64,000 nucleotides of DNA from the NCBI GenBank assembly GCA_013426785.1, contig JACDZI010000006.1:1-64000 (forward strand). Reading direction: 5' to 3'. Both the position numbers and the translations under genes were made by a program. Position 1 is the stretch's first letter. Each line of letters begins with the position of its first letter. Under the pieces are notes generated by a model. That model had not been told where the DNA came from. It saw only the letters and a program-made list of their open reading frames with translations, and did not search any database. This document shows positions 53,390 through 62,247 of this stretch, in pieces. Source of the stretch: Rhodocyclaceae bacterium. GTDB lineage: Bacteria > Pseudomonadota > Gammaproteobacteria > Burkholderiales > Rhodocyclaceae.

Positions 53390-53868
53390 TGGTGGTCATC
53401 GCCGCCGTGGCCAGGAACGGCGTGATCGGCAAGGACAATGCCCTGCCCTGGCACCTGCCCGAAGACCTCAGGCACTTCAAGGCGCTGACCACCGGCCACG
53501 CGGTGATCATGGGGCGCAAGACCTGGGAATCGCTGCCTGCGCGCTTCCGCCCGCTGCCGGGGCGGCTCAATATCGTGGTGACGCGCAACTACGGATATAC
53601 CGTGGAGGGTGCGACCGTGGCCACTTCCCTGGAGGCGGCGCAAAAAGTCGGCGCTGGCAAGACGGCCTTCGTTATTGGCGGGGCTGAACTGTACGTCCAT
53701 GCGCTGCCCTTGGCCGGCCGGCTCGAGCTCACCGAGATCGACGCGGACGTCGCGGGCGATGCCTGTTTCCCGGCCTACGACCGCAGCCAGTGGCGCGAGG
53801 TCGGCCGCACGCCGGGCGTCAGTGCCGACGGCCTCGGCTACGCCTTCGTCAGTTACGAACGCGCCTGA
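53386..53868 (+). CDS. folA: dihydrofolate reductase
   Basis: Reduces dihydrofolate to tetrahydrofolate, the cycle partner of ThyA. The 160-residue protein has IAAVARNGVIGKDNALPWHLPEDLRHFK, IMGRKTWESLP, VIGGAELYVHALPLA, and the C-terminal strands. Residues 86-93 or so (KVGAGKTA) come from repeat copy P just before the conserved FVIGG strand. ATG overlaps the glgA stop. It overlaps the convergent TfoX-like gene by 16 bases. Confidence 0.96.
   Translation: MMVVIAAVARNGVIGKDNALPWHLPEDLRHFKALTTGHAVIMGRKTWESLPARFRPLPGRLNIVVTRNYGYTVEGATVATSLEAAQKVGAGKTAFVIGGAELYVHALPLAGRLELTEIDADVAGDACFPAYDRSQWREVGRTPGVSADGLGYAFVSYERA
53642..53666 (+). repeat. dispersed 25-nt repeat, copy P (inside folA)
   Basis: A near-exact copy (AAAAGTCGGCGCTGGC then AAGACGGC) in the sense direction of folA, translated in frame as KVGAGKTA. 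Confidence 0.9.
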
Positions 53869-54194
53869 GCGGCTTTCTTCTTCTTCGGTTTGGGCAGTGG
53901 CAGTTCGCGCGCGGTGAGGCGTACCAGATGGCTGGCCCATTCGCGGTCGTCCAGTTCGTCGCCGATCAGCAGCCACGGCTTCGCGCCGGGATAGGGCAAT
54001 CCCTCGACGACTTCCCCGATCCATGCGCGCCCGCCCGCCGTCGGCTTCACGAAGCACTGGTTGTCGCACACCAACGCCACCACCTTGCTGTCGCAGTAGA
54101 TCGCGTACTCGCCGAACATCTTGCGGAACGTGACGTTCCCCGCAGCGCCGATCTGGTCGCAGACGAATTCGACAAAGGCTAGTTCGGCGGGCAT
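53853..54194 (-). CDS. TfoX/Sxy N-terminal domain protein
   Basis: A 113-residue protein with only the TfoX N-terminal domain (FVEFVCDQIGAAGNVTFRKMFGEYAIYCDSKVVALV, with the FGxYAIY hallmark) and a lysine-rich tail (PKPKKKKAAQ). Full Sxy/TfoX competence regulators have about 200 residues with a second domain. Stand-alone N-terminal domains are common in betaproteobacteria and their role is not clear. It is convergent with folA, and the genes overlap at their ends. Confidence 0.88.
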   Translation of the reverse strand: MPAELAFVEFVCDQIGAAGNVTFRKMFGEYAIYCDSKVVALVCDNQCFVKPTAGGRAWIGEVVEGLPYPGAKPWLLIGDELDDREWASHLVRLTARELPLPKPKKKKAAQARS

Positions 54195-54221
54195 AGCGCA
54201 ATGTCACCAACGTATCAGTTA

Positions 54222-54962
54222 TCAGCGCTGCGCGGCTTCATCGCGTAGCGTCCGGGTTGATGGATGATTAGCCTCTGCCATGACGAAGGCAGAGAAGATC
54301 ACAATGTCTTGTAAAAAATGAATAAACCATGCCCAGAATATTCCGTTTGTCTCCACCACCGACTTGGCAAGTAACCACCCCAATAAACCTGCCATCAGTG
54401 TACCTACGATACCGTTGGGCATGCCGCGAAGATGCGGTGCGCCAAAGGCAACGGCCGAAATGAGAAGTATGTGGTCGGTATCAACAGAGCCAACGAGCGG
54501 CACAATAACACCGAGACGGTAAACGACCTCTTCGGAGAATGAGTTGGTGAGGGAAAACAGCAGAATCCACGGCAGGTAGGGTAGGAGTTGCTTTGGATCG
54601 CCGACGGATTTACGGAACTGCAAATAGACAAAGGTGGTAGTGGCGAGTGTGATGAAAAGCGACAGACTGGCTCCGAGGCTGCGCCATGACTCCCCTGCCG
54701 AGATTCCTAGCCACGAAACCCCATTTGCAGGGGCTGCGATATTGCCCGGCGCGAGGAAGGCCGCGAAGTTCGCCTCATTCACAAAATAGATGGCGGGTAG
54801 AACGAGCATGGCAACAACCAACAATAGAGCCTGATACTTTGATTGGGTGTTGATGTAGTCCAGCCCGCTTACTGAAAACGGTATTTTTTGCGCGAACCGA
54901 CTGAGGTTCAGAATGGCCACCGTAGCACCAATGACGATAACCAGCGCGAACATGACATCCAT
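54222..54962 (-). CDS. CPBP-family intramembrane glutamic protease
   Basis: A 246-residue membrane protein with about seven hydrophobic segments and the CPBP (Rce1/Abi-like) motifs in order: SEEVVYRLGV (EExxxR), FGAPHLRGMPNGIVG with the His, and WFIHFLQDIV. Relatives process prenylated or membrane proteins, or confer bacteriocin self-immunity. Base composition is clearly less GC-rich than in the neighbours, so it was probably acquired. The gap of 265 bases downstream of its start side (54963-55227) is also AT-rich and has no gene I can support. No bacteriocin gene is seen nearby. Confidence 0.85.
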   Translation of the reverse strand: MDVMFALVIVIGATVAILNLSRFAQKIPFSVSGLDYINTQSKYQALLLVVAMLVLPAIYFVNEANFAAFLAPGNIAAPANGVSWLGISAGESWRSLGASLSLFITLATTTFVYLQFRKSVGDPKQLLPYLPWILLFSLTNSFSEEVVYRLGVIVPLVGSVDTDHILLISAVAFGAPHLRGMPNGIVGTLMAGLLGWLLAKSVVETNGIFWAWFIHFLQDIVIFSAFVMAEANHPSTRTLRDEAAQR

Positions 54963-55210
54963 TCCGTTCTTCCTCCGTAGCGGCTAACGTAAGGCGACCA
55001 CACAAAACGGTGTATATCTCGGCAGTAGTATGTATCTACATCTAGGCTTGGACGCTAATGGTTTGATGGATAAGCGACTATTGCCCAAGCCCATGGATAT
55101 CGACCTTCGCCGTTTTATTCGTGCGCCTGAACCGATGCGGGAGTTCCGTACCTGACATTCAGGCAGGCGAAGGGTGGCATCTTTATCGCGCTTCGGCAAT
55201 AGATTGGCCA

Positions 55211-55230
55211 CACCGGAGCCGACTTTTTCA
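55211..55230 (-). repeat. dispersed 25-nt repeat, partial copy Q
   Basis: The first 17 bases or so of the unit are kept (TGAAAAAGTCGGCTCC). The initial TGA is the stop codon of the decarboxylase gene. Confidence 0.7.
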
Positions 55231-57459
55231 GGGTTTCACGCAGTCCACGTAATAGCCGTTGCCATCCGACTTCACCAGGCCGTGGATGTCGGTTTCGAAG
55301 CTGGGGAACTGGGCATTGAAGTCGCGGGCGAACTTCAGGTAGCGCACGATGGTGGCGTTGAAGCGCTCGCCGGGGATCAGCAGCGGGATGCCCGGCGGAT
55401 AAGGCGTCAGCAGCACGGCCGTGACGCGGCCTTCGAGCTGGTCGAGCGGCACGCGCTCGATCTCGCGGTGGGCCATCTTGGCGAAGGCGTCGGCCGGACG
55501 CATCGCCGGCACCATGTCCGACAGATACATCTCGGTGGTCAGGCGCGCCACGTCGTTTTCCTTGTACACCGCGTGGATCTGCGTGCACAGCTCACGCAGG
55601 CCGATGCGTTCGTAACGCGGGTGCTTGGCGACGAATTCGGGCAGCACCTTCCACAGCGGGTGGTTCTTGTCGTAGTCGTCCTTGAACTGTTGCAGGGCGG
55701 TGACCAGTGTGTTCCAGCGGCCCTTGGTGATGCCGATGGTGAACATGATGAAGAAGCTGTAGAGGCCGCACTTCTCGACGATGACGCCGTGCTCGGCGAG
55801 GTACTTGGTAACGATCGCTGCGGGGATGCCGATATCGTCGGCGAAGTCGCCATCGACGTCGAGGCCGGGAGTGATGACGGTGGCCTTGATCGGGTCGAGC
55901 AGGTTGAAGCCCTTGGCCAGCTTGCCGAACCCATGCCACTTTTCGCCGGCCTTGAGCATCCAGGCGTCGCGCTCCTCGATGCCTTCCTCGGACAGGTCCT
56001 TCGGTCCCCACACCTGGAACCACCAGTCGGCCCCCCATTCCTTGTCGACCTTGCGCATCGCGCGGCGGAAGTCGAGCGCTTCGGCGATGGATTCCTCGAC
56101 CAGCGCTGTGCCGCCCGGTTCTTCCATCATCGCGGCGGCGACGTCGCAGGAGGCGATGATCGAATACTGCGGCGAGGTCGAGGTGTGCATCAGGTAGGCT
56201 TCGTTGAACACGTCGCGGTCGAGCTTGTTGTTCTCCGCATCCTGCACCAGGATCTGCGATGCTTGGCTCAGACCGGCCAGCAGCTTGTGCGTGGACTGGG
56301 TGGAGAACACCATCGACTCCTTGCAGCGCGGCCGGTCGGCGCCGATGGCGTGGTAATCGCCATAGAAATCGTGGAAGGCCGCATGCGGCAGCCAGGCTTC
56401 GTCGAAGTGCAGCGTGTCGATCTTGCCGTCGAGCTCTTCCTTGATGTCCTCGACGTTGTAGAGGATGCCGTCGTAGGTGCTTTGTGTGATGGTCAGCACG
56501 CGCGGCTTGCCATCGACCTGCGAGGCGAACGGATGGGCGGCGATCTTCTTCTTGATGTTCTTCCAGGAAAACTCTTCCTTCGGGATCGGGCCGATGATGC
56601 CGAAGTTGTTGCGCGTCGGCATCAGGAACACGGGGATCGCCCCGGTCATCATGATGGCGTGGAGGATGGACTTGTGGCAGTTGCGGTCGACGATCACCAC
56701 GTCCCAGGGGGCCACGGTCGAGTGCCAGACGATCTTGTTCGAGGTCGAGGTGCCGTTGGTGACGAAGAACAGGTGGTCGGCGTTGAAGATGCGCGCGGCG
56801 TTGCGCTCGGAGGCGGCGACCGGGCCGGTGTGGTCGAGCAACTGGCCGAGTTCCTCGACGGCATTGCAGACGTCGGCGCGCAGCATGTTCTCGCCGAAGA
56901 ACTGGTGGAACATCTGGCCGACCGGCGACTTGAGGAAGGCGACGCCACCCGAGTGGCCGGGGCAATGCCAGGAATAGGAGCCGTCGGCGGCGTAGTGCAC
57001 CAGCGCGCGGAAGAAGGGCGGCGGCAGCGAATCGAGATAGGCTTTGGCCTCGCGTACCACATGGCGGGCGATGAATTCCGGCGTGTCCTCGAACATGTGG
57101 ATGAAGCCGTGCAGTTCGCGCAGGATGTCGTTGGGAATGTGGCGGCTGGTACGCGTCTCGCCATGCAGGAAGATCGGGATTTCGGCGTTCTTGTAACGGA
57201 TCTCTTCGACGAAGGCGCGCAATGCGGCGATGGTTTTCTTCTCGTCCTGCGCCAGTTCCTCGTCGTCGATGGAGAGGATGAAGGCCGAGGCGCGACTCTG
57301 CTGCTGAGCGAAGGAAGTCAGGTCGCCGTAGCTGGTGACGCCAAGGATGTCGATGCCTTCCTCCTTGATCGCTTCGGCCAGCGCGCGGATGCCGAGGCCG
57401 GAGGCGTTCTCGGAGCGGAAGTCCTCATCGATGATGATGATCGGAAAATGGAAGCGCAC
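55228..57459 (-). CDS. Orn/Lys/Arg decarboxylase (group III PLP)
   Basis: A 743-residue decarboxylase of the prokaryotic Orn/Lys/Arg family. An N-terminal receiver-like wing domain (about 1-130; IIIIDEDFRSENASGLGIRALAEAI), the PLP domain with HCPGHSGGVAF, FVTNGTSTSNKIVW, DEAWLPHAAFHDFYG and the PLP Lys in STQSTHKLLAGLSQAS, and the C-terminal domain with YPPGIPLLIPGERF. The substrate (ornithine, lysine or arginine) cannot be told by eye. It makes a polyamine or cadaverine. The gene follows dcd by 15 nt, so they share a transcript. Confidence 0.94.
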   Translation of the reverse strand: MRFHFPIIIIDEDFRSENASGLGIRALAEAIKEEGIDILGVTSYGDLTSFAQQQSRASAFILSIDDEELAQDEKKTIAALRAFVEEIRYKNAEIPIFLHGETRTSRHIPNDILRELHGFIHMFEDTPEFIARHVVREAKAYLDSLPPPFFRALVHYAADGSYSWHCPGHSGGVAFLKSPVGQMFHQFFGENMLRADVCNAVEELGQLLDHTGPVAASERNAARIFNADHLFFVTNGTSTSNKIVWHSTVAPWDVVIVDRNCHKSILHAIMMTGAIPVFLMPTRNNFGIIGPIPKEEFSWKNIKKKIAAHPFASQVDGKPRVLTITQSTYDGILYNVEDIKEELDGKIDTLHFDEAWLPHAAFHDFYGDYHAIGADRPRCKESMVFSTQSTHKLLAGLSQASQILVQDAENNKLDRDVFNEAYLMHTSTSPQYSIIASCDVAAAMMEEPGGTALVEESIAEALDFRRAMRKVDKEWGADWWFQVWGPKDLSEEGIEERDAWMLKAGEKWHGFGKLAKGFNLLDPIKATVITPGLDVDGDFADDIGIPAAIVTKYLAEHGVIVEKCGLYSFFIMFTIGITKGRWNTLVTALQQFKDDYDKNHPLWKVLPEFVAKHPRYERIGLRELCTQIHAVYKENDVARLTTEMYLSDMVPAMRPADAFAKMAHREIERVPLDQLEGRVTAVLLTPYPPGIPLLIPGERFNATIVRYLKFARDFNAQFPSFETDIHGLVKSDGNGYYVDCVKP

Positions 57460-57474
57460 GGCCCGTTCCTTTGT

Positions 57475-58041
57475 CTAGATTTTCGGCAGGGTAACGCCGA
57501 CCTGGCCCTGGTACTTGCCGCCGCGATCCTTGTAGGAGGTCTCGCAGACCTCGTCGGACTCGAAGAACAGCACCTGGGCGCAGCCTTCGCCAGCGTAGAT
57601 CTTGGCCGGCAGCGGCGTGGTGTTGGAGAACTCCAGCGTCACATAGCCTTCCCATTCCGGCTCGAAGGGCGTGACATTGACAATGATGCCGCAGCGCGCA
57701 TAGGTGCTCTTGCCGAGGCAGATGGTCAGCACGTTGCGCGGAATGCGGAAGTACTCGACGGTGCGCGCCAGGGCGAAGGAATTGGGCGGAATGATGCAGT
57801 AGTCCGCATTTACCTCCACGAAGGAGTTCGGGTCAAAATTCTTCGGGTCGACGATGGTACTGTTGATGTTGGTGAACAGCTTGAATTCGCGCGAGCAGCG
57901 GATGTCGTAGCCGTAGCTCGAGGTGCCGTAGGAGACGATCTTTTGCCCGTTGGCCTCGCGGACCTGGCCGGCCTCGAAGGGCTCGATCATCTGGTGATCG
58001 GCCGCCATGCGGCGGATCCACTTGTCGGACTTGATGCTCAT
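57475..58041 (-). CDS. dcd: dCTP deaminase
   Basis: A trimeric enzyme that turns dCTP to dUTP, supplying dUMP for ThyA. The 188-residue product has [59 protein letters not shown] with the catalytic Glu, and [24 protein letters not shown]. The Met at 58041 (MSIKSDKW) is the family start and has an AGG-rich leader. A terminator for upstream apbC lies just before, so dcd has its own promoter or depends on read-through. Confidence 0.97.
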   Translation of the reverse strand: MSIKSDKWIRRMAADHQMIEPFEAGQVREANGQKIVSYGTSSYGYDIRCSREFKLFTNINSTIVDPKNFDPNSFVEVNADYCIIPPNSFALARTVEYFRIPRNVLTICLGKSTYARCGIIVNVTPFEPEWEGYVTLEFSNTTPLPAKIYAGEGCAQVLFFESDEVCETSYKDRGGKYQGQVGVTLPKI

Positions 58042-58061
58042 CAACCTGCCTCCCGAAAATG

Positions 58062-58090
58062 ACAACGCCCCCGCATAGCGGGGGCGTTGT
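58062..58090 (-). terminator. rho-independent terminator behind apbC
   Basis: A perfect 13-bp stem (ACAACGCCCCCGC and its complement) with a three-base loop, followed on the minus strand by CATTTTC. It lies between apbC and dcd. Confidence 0.85.
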
Positions 58091-58109
58091 GAATTACACC
58101 ATAAATCCG

Positions 58110-58120
58110 TGAAAAGTCAG
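58110..58120 (+). repeat. possible partial copy R of the dispersed repeat
   Basis: Only TGAAAAGTCAG is left, overlapping the apbC stop. This is short enough to be chance, but the position at a gene end fits the family. Confidence 0.35.
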
Positions 58121-59205
58121 GTGTTCTGGATGACGATGCTGGGGAACTTGGCGCTGTGGTCCCGGGCCATCTCGGCGATCTTGACGCCGAGGCGGCGGGC
58201 GATGCCCCTGTAGATCTCGGCGACGCGCCCGTCGGGGTCGGCGACAACGCTGGGTGTGCCGCCATCCACCTGTTCGCGGATGTTGCGGTCGAGCGGCAGG
58301 GAACCGAGCATCTCCACTTCGTAATCGGCACACATCTTGTCGCCGCCGCCCGAGCCGAAGATATGTTCTTCGTGGCCGCAGTTGGAGCAGATATGGATGC
58401 TCATGTTCTCGACGATGCCGAGGATCGGAATGCCGACCTTCTCGAACATCTTCAAGCCCTTGCGGGCATCCAGCAGGGCGATGTCCTGCGGCGTGGTCAC
58501 GATCACTGCGCCGGTGACCGGCACCTGCTGGGCCAGGGTGAGCTGGATGTCGCCGGTGCCGGGCGGCAGGTCGACCACCAAATAATCAATGTCGCGCCAG
58601 TTGGTGTCGCCGAGCAGTTGGGTCAGCGCCTGGGTGACCATCGGGCCGCGCCAGACCATCGGCGTCTCGGGGTCGATCAGGAAGCCGATCGACATGGCCT
58701 GGATGCCGTGGGCTTCGAGTGGTTCGAGCTGCTTGCCGTCGGCCGTTTCCGGTTGCAGGTCGGCGATGCCCAACATCTGCGGCTGCGACGGGCCGTAGAT
58801 GTCGGCGTCGAGGATGCCGACGCTGGCACCCTCGGCGGCCAGGGCCAGGGCGAGATTCACCGCAGTGGTGGATTTGCCGACCCCGCCCTTGCCGGAGGCG
58901 ACGGCGATGATGTTCTTGACGCCATTGACGAGTTTCACGCCCTTCTGTACGGCATGCGGCGCGATTTTCTGGCGGACATTGGCCGAGACGTTGGCCGCAC
59001 CGGCGGCCTTCAGGGCCGCGATGACCCGCTGACGCATCGGCTCGATCTGGCTCTTGGCCGGGTACCCCAGTTCGACATCGACCGAGACGTCGGCACCGCT
59101 GACCTTGATGTTCCTGGCGCTGCGCGTGGCGATGAGATCCTTCTGTGTGTTGGGATCGACGACGGCCTTCAGGGCCTCCTGGATGGACTGTTCGGTCAGA
59201 GACAT
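58117..59205 (-). CDS. apbC: iron-sulfur cluster carrier protein ApbC/Mrp
   Basis: A 362-residue P-loop ATPase that carries Fe-S clusters to apo-proteins. An N-terminal DUF59/MIP18 domain (about 1-85) precedes the deviant Walker A SGKGGVGKST (104-113), DADIYGPSQP, VDLPPGTGD, and the cluster-binding CSNC (near 283-286). The start at 59205 gives the normal N-terminus (MSLTEQSIQEAL). In many betaproteobacteria metG stands beside apbC on the other strand; here the SNF2 helicase gene takes that place. Confidence 0.96.
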   Translation of the reverse strand: MSLTEQSIQEALKAVVDPNTQKDLIATRSARNIKVSGADVSVDVELGYPAKSQIEPMRQRVIAALKAAGAANVSANVRQKIAPHAVQKGVKLVNGVKNIIAVASGKGGVGKSTTAVNLALALAAEGASVGILDADIYGPSQPQMLGIADLQPETADGKQLEPLEAHGIQAMSIGFLIDPETPMVWRGPMVTQALTQLLGDTNWRDIDYLVVDLPPGTGDIQLTLAQQVPVTGAVIVTTPQDIALLDARKGLKMFEKVGIPILGIVENMSIHICSNCGHEEHIFGSGGGDKMCADYEVEMLGSLPLDRNIREQVDGGTPSVVADPDGRVAEIYRGIARRLGVKIAEMARDHSAKFPSIVIQNT

Positions 59206-59316
59206 GGGGAAAAAACCTTTCTGGGTCGGAGAATACGATTCTATCAAGCGCACATGAGGGCGAAGCGGCCTCATTCAAGGGAAAATGCGAATGTGCTTGT
59301 TTTAAAACAATCAACT

Positions 59317-62247
59317 ATGGGTTATCTTGGATTTTCCGCTGCATTGCAGGAAAATTGCCAAAATATCAACAAGTCCCAGCCAGTGATTTCTGCCTACCAC
59401 ACCAAATATTTTGCCCATGAGCTGACGCGACGCAGCCCTCCGGATAGTGTCGAAAAGCTGGCCGGCGCGCTGGTCGATGCGCAAGTCGATCTCAATCCGC
59501 ATCAGGTCGATGCGGCGCTGTTCGCGTTCAATTCGCCACTATCCAGGGGTGCCCTGCTTGCCGATGAGGTGGGCCTGGGCAAGACCATCGAAGCGGGCCT
59601 CGTGCTTTCCCAGAAGTGGGCCGAGCGCAAGCGGCGCATCCTGGTGATTACTCCATCGAACTTGCGGAAACAGTGGTTTCAGGAGTTGACTGAAAAGTTC
59701 TTCCTGCCCTGTCGCATTCTCGAAGCCAAGTCTTACAACTCAGCCATCAAACAGGGCCAATTCCTTCCTTTTGAAGTACCCGAGATCGTTATCTGTTCCT
59801 ACCAGTTCGCCAAGAGCAAGGCTGGCGATGTGCATGCCGTGCCGTGGGACCTGGTTGTCATCGACGAAGCGCACCGGTTGCGCAACGTCTACAAGCCGTC
59901 GAACGTCATCGCCAACACCCTCAAGCAAGCGCTGGCCGGCAAGCACAAACTATTGCTGACGGCAACGCCCTTGCAGAATTCTCTGCTTGAATTGTTTGGA
60001 CTGGTGAGCTTCATCGACGAACATGCCTTCGGCGACCTGAAAAGCTTTCGCGAGCAGTTCGCCAACCTGAATCAGGAGCAGGTCTTCAAGACGCTCAAGG
60101 CGCGCCTCAAGCCTGTCTGCCACCGCACCTTGCGCCGGCAGGTTACGGCCTACATTCCTTACACTAAGCGCCTGCCGCTGGTCGAAGAATACACGCCCGA
60201 GGAAAGCGAAGTCCGGCTCTACCATCTCGTCTCCGAATACCTGCAACGGGACAATCTTCAGGCCCTGCCGGCCGGCCAGCGCAGTCTGATGACGCTGGTG
60301 CTGCGCAAGCTCCTGGCTTCATCCACTTTCGCCATTGCCGGCGCGCTGACTTCGATTTCCAATCGCCTTAAGGCCAAGCTGCGCAAGCAAGAGTCAGCCG
60401 AATCGCTTGATGACGAACTGGATCAGGACTACGAAGCGCTCGACGAGACGGCCGAGGAATGGACCGACGACGAACCTGTTGAATTTCTGACCGAAGACGA
60501 CCGCCGGGCACTTGAGCAGGAAATCGCCGACCTCGACGACTTCGCCCAACTGGCAACTTCCATTCAACACAATGCCAAGGGTAAGGCGCTGCTGAAGGCG
60601 CTGGCCATCGCCTTCGCCAAGGCCAAGGAAATCGGCGCCGATCAAAAGGCCATCATCTTCACCGAATCGCGCCGCACTCAAAGTTACTTGCTTCGTGTGC
60701 TGGCGGACAGCCCGTTTCGCGACGGTATTGTCCTGTTCAACGGCTCGAACACTGATGATGGCTCCAAACTGATCTACAACCAATGGCTGCAACGCCACCA
60801 GGGCAGCGACCGGGTCACCGGTTCGCGCTCGGCGGACATGCGCTCCGCGCTAGTGGATTACTTCCGCGAGCAGGGCCGCATCATGATCGCCACCGAGGCG
60901 GGCGCCGAAGGCATCAATCTCCAGTTCTGCTCGCTGGTGGTGAACTACGACCTGCCGTGGAACCCGCAGCGCATCGAACAGCGCATCGGTCGCTGCCATC
61001 GTTATGGTCAGAAGCACGATGTGGTGGTGGTGAACTTTATCAACCGCAAGAATGCCGCCGACCAGCGCGTCTTCGAGTTGCTGTCCGAAAAGTTCCAGCT
61101 CTTCGAAGGCGTTTTCGGCGCCAGCGACGAAGTGCTGGGTGCCATCGAATCCGGCGTGGACTTCGAAAAGCGCATCGCCGCCATCTACCAGAACTGCCGC
61201 AAGCCCGAAGAGATCGCCAACGCCTTCAATCAGCTCCAGCTCGAACTCTCCCTGGAGATCAATGAGTCGATGACGCACACGCGCCAGCAGTTGCTGGAAA
61301 ACTTCGACGACGAGGTACGCGAAAAGCTCAAGGTGCGTGACGAAGCGTCGCGGGCCTATCTCAACCGCTACGAGCGCCTGCTGATGCAGCTCACGCGGCA
61401 TGAGCTGGATGGTCAGGCCGAATTTCTCGGAGATGCGTCATTTCGCTTGGCGGAAAATCCTTTCCCGCAGCACGGCGCCGCCATCCCGCTGGGCCTGTAC
61501 GAACTGCCGCGCCGTTCCGGCGAAGCCCACCTTTACCGCCTCAACCATCCGCTGGCCGAAGCGCTGATTGCAGACGCCAGGAGCCGCGACTTGCCGACTG
61601 CGGAGATTCATTTCGACTGCGGCCAGCATGACGGCAAGGTCACGACCCTTGAGCCGTTGATCGGCAAGACCGGCTGGCTGGCCCTTTCATCCTTTAGCGT
61701 GGAAGCACTCGACCAAGCTGAAGATGATCTGATTTTTGCGGCCGTCACCGACGACGGCCAAACACTGGATGAAGAAGTCGCGCAGCGCCTGTTAACGCTA
61801 CCGTGCGCGTCCGTGCCTCGACCTCTTGCAGTAGAGAATACGGTTCAGGGCGCACTGGATACCGTTACCCAAAATCGTCAGGCCGCCATTCAAGGCGTCA
61901 TTTCAGAGCGTAACGCCCGTTTCTTCGAAGCCGAGGCCGATAAGCTCGACGGCTGGGCCGACGACCTGAAGGTAGGACTGGAGCGGGAAATCAAGGAAAT
62001 CGACCGCCAGATCAAAGAGGCCCGCCGCGCGGCCACAACCGCCCTGACGCTGGAGGAAAAGCTGGCCGGGCAGAAGCAGATCAAGGCCCTCGAAGCGCAG
62101 CGCAACCAGAAGCGGCGCTCCCTGTTCGACGCCCAGGATCAGGTGGATAAACAGCGCGAGGAGTTAATTGCGGTCATCGAAGGCAAGTTGAACCAGATCG
62201 CCACCCTGCAACCATTGTTCATGCTTCGTTGGGCACTTCACGGATAA
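59317..62247 (+). CDS. SNF2-family DEAD-like helicase/ATPase, defence-type
   Basis: A 976-residue SF2 helicase of the SNF2/RapA-like class found in phage-defence loci. Motif I ADEVGLGKTIEAG (about 83-95), motif II DEAH (about 184-187), motif III LTATPLQNS, an acidic insertion (about 350-410; DDELDQDYEALDETAEE), helicase C with IATEAGAEGINLQ and motif VI QRIGRCHRYGQ (about 551-561), and a long coiled coil with charged residues at the C-terminus (about 860-960). The start is uncertain: no Shine-Dalgarno sequence is visible before 59317, and earlier in-frame starts exist. It is followed by a coupled small ORF and a DUF262/DUF1524 gene. The architecture recalls DrmD of DISARM and helicases beside methyltransferases; which system it belongs to cannot be said from here. 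Confidence 0.88.
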   Translation: MGYLGFSAALQENCQNINKSQPVISAYHTKYFAHELTRRSPPDSVEKLAGALVDAQVDLNPHQVDAALFAFNSPLSRGALLADEVGLGKTIEAGLVLSQKWAERKRRILVITPSNLRKQWFQELTEKFFLPCRILEAKSYNSAIKQGQFLPFEVPEIVICSYQFAKSKAGDVHAVPWDLVVIDEAHRLRNVYKPSNVIANTLKQALAGKHKLLLTATPLQNSLLELFGLVSFIDEHAFGDLKSFREQFANLNQEQVFKTLKARLKPVCHRTLRRQVTAYIPYTKRLPLVEEYTPEESEVRLYHLVSEYLQRDNLQALPAGQRSLMTLVLRKLLASSTFAIAGALTSISNRLKAKLRKQESAESLDDELDQDYEALDETAEEWTDDEPVEFLTEDDRRALEQEIADLDDFAQLATSIQHNAKGKALLKALAIAFAKAKEIGADQKAIIFTESRRTQSYLLRVLADSPFRDGIVLFNGSNTDDGSKLIYNQWLQRHQGSDRVTGSRSADMRSALVDYFREQGRIMIATEAGAEGINLQFCSLVVNYDLPWNPQRIEQRIGRCHRYGQKHDVVVVNFINRKNAADQRVFELLSEKFQLFEGVFGASDEVLGAIESGVDFEKRIAAIYQNCRKPEEIANAFNQLQLELSLEINESMTHTRQQLLENFDDEVREKLKVRDEASRAYLNRYERLLMQLTRHELDGQAEFLGDASFRLAENPFPQHGAAIPLGLYELPRRSGEAHLYRLNHPLAEALIADARSRDLPTAEIHFDCGQHDGKVTTLEPLIGKTGWLALSSFSVEALDQAEDDLIFAAVTDDGQTLDEEVAQRLLTLPCASVPRPLAVENTVQGALDTVTQNRQAAIQGVISERNARFFEAEADKLDGWADDLKVGLEREIKEIDRQIKEARRAATTALTLEEKLAGQKQIKALEAQRNQKRRSLFDAQDQVDKQREELIAVIEGKLNQIATLQPLFMLRWALHG

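Noticed and set aside
54963-55000. Integron attC-like site beside the CPBP gene (GGCTAACGTAAGGC)
   Set aside because: The core triplets do not fit the RYYYAAC/GTTRRRY rules, there is no second arm, and it lies on the start side of the gene.
58156-59316. Long N-terminal extension of the helicase frame over apbC
   Set aside because: The frame stays open for 387 codons across antisense apbC, which is a real gene. The helicase family similarity begins only after about 59317.
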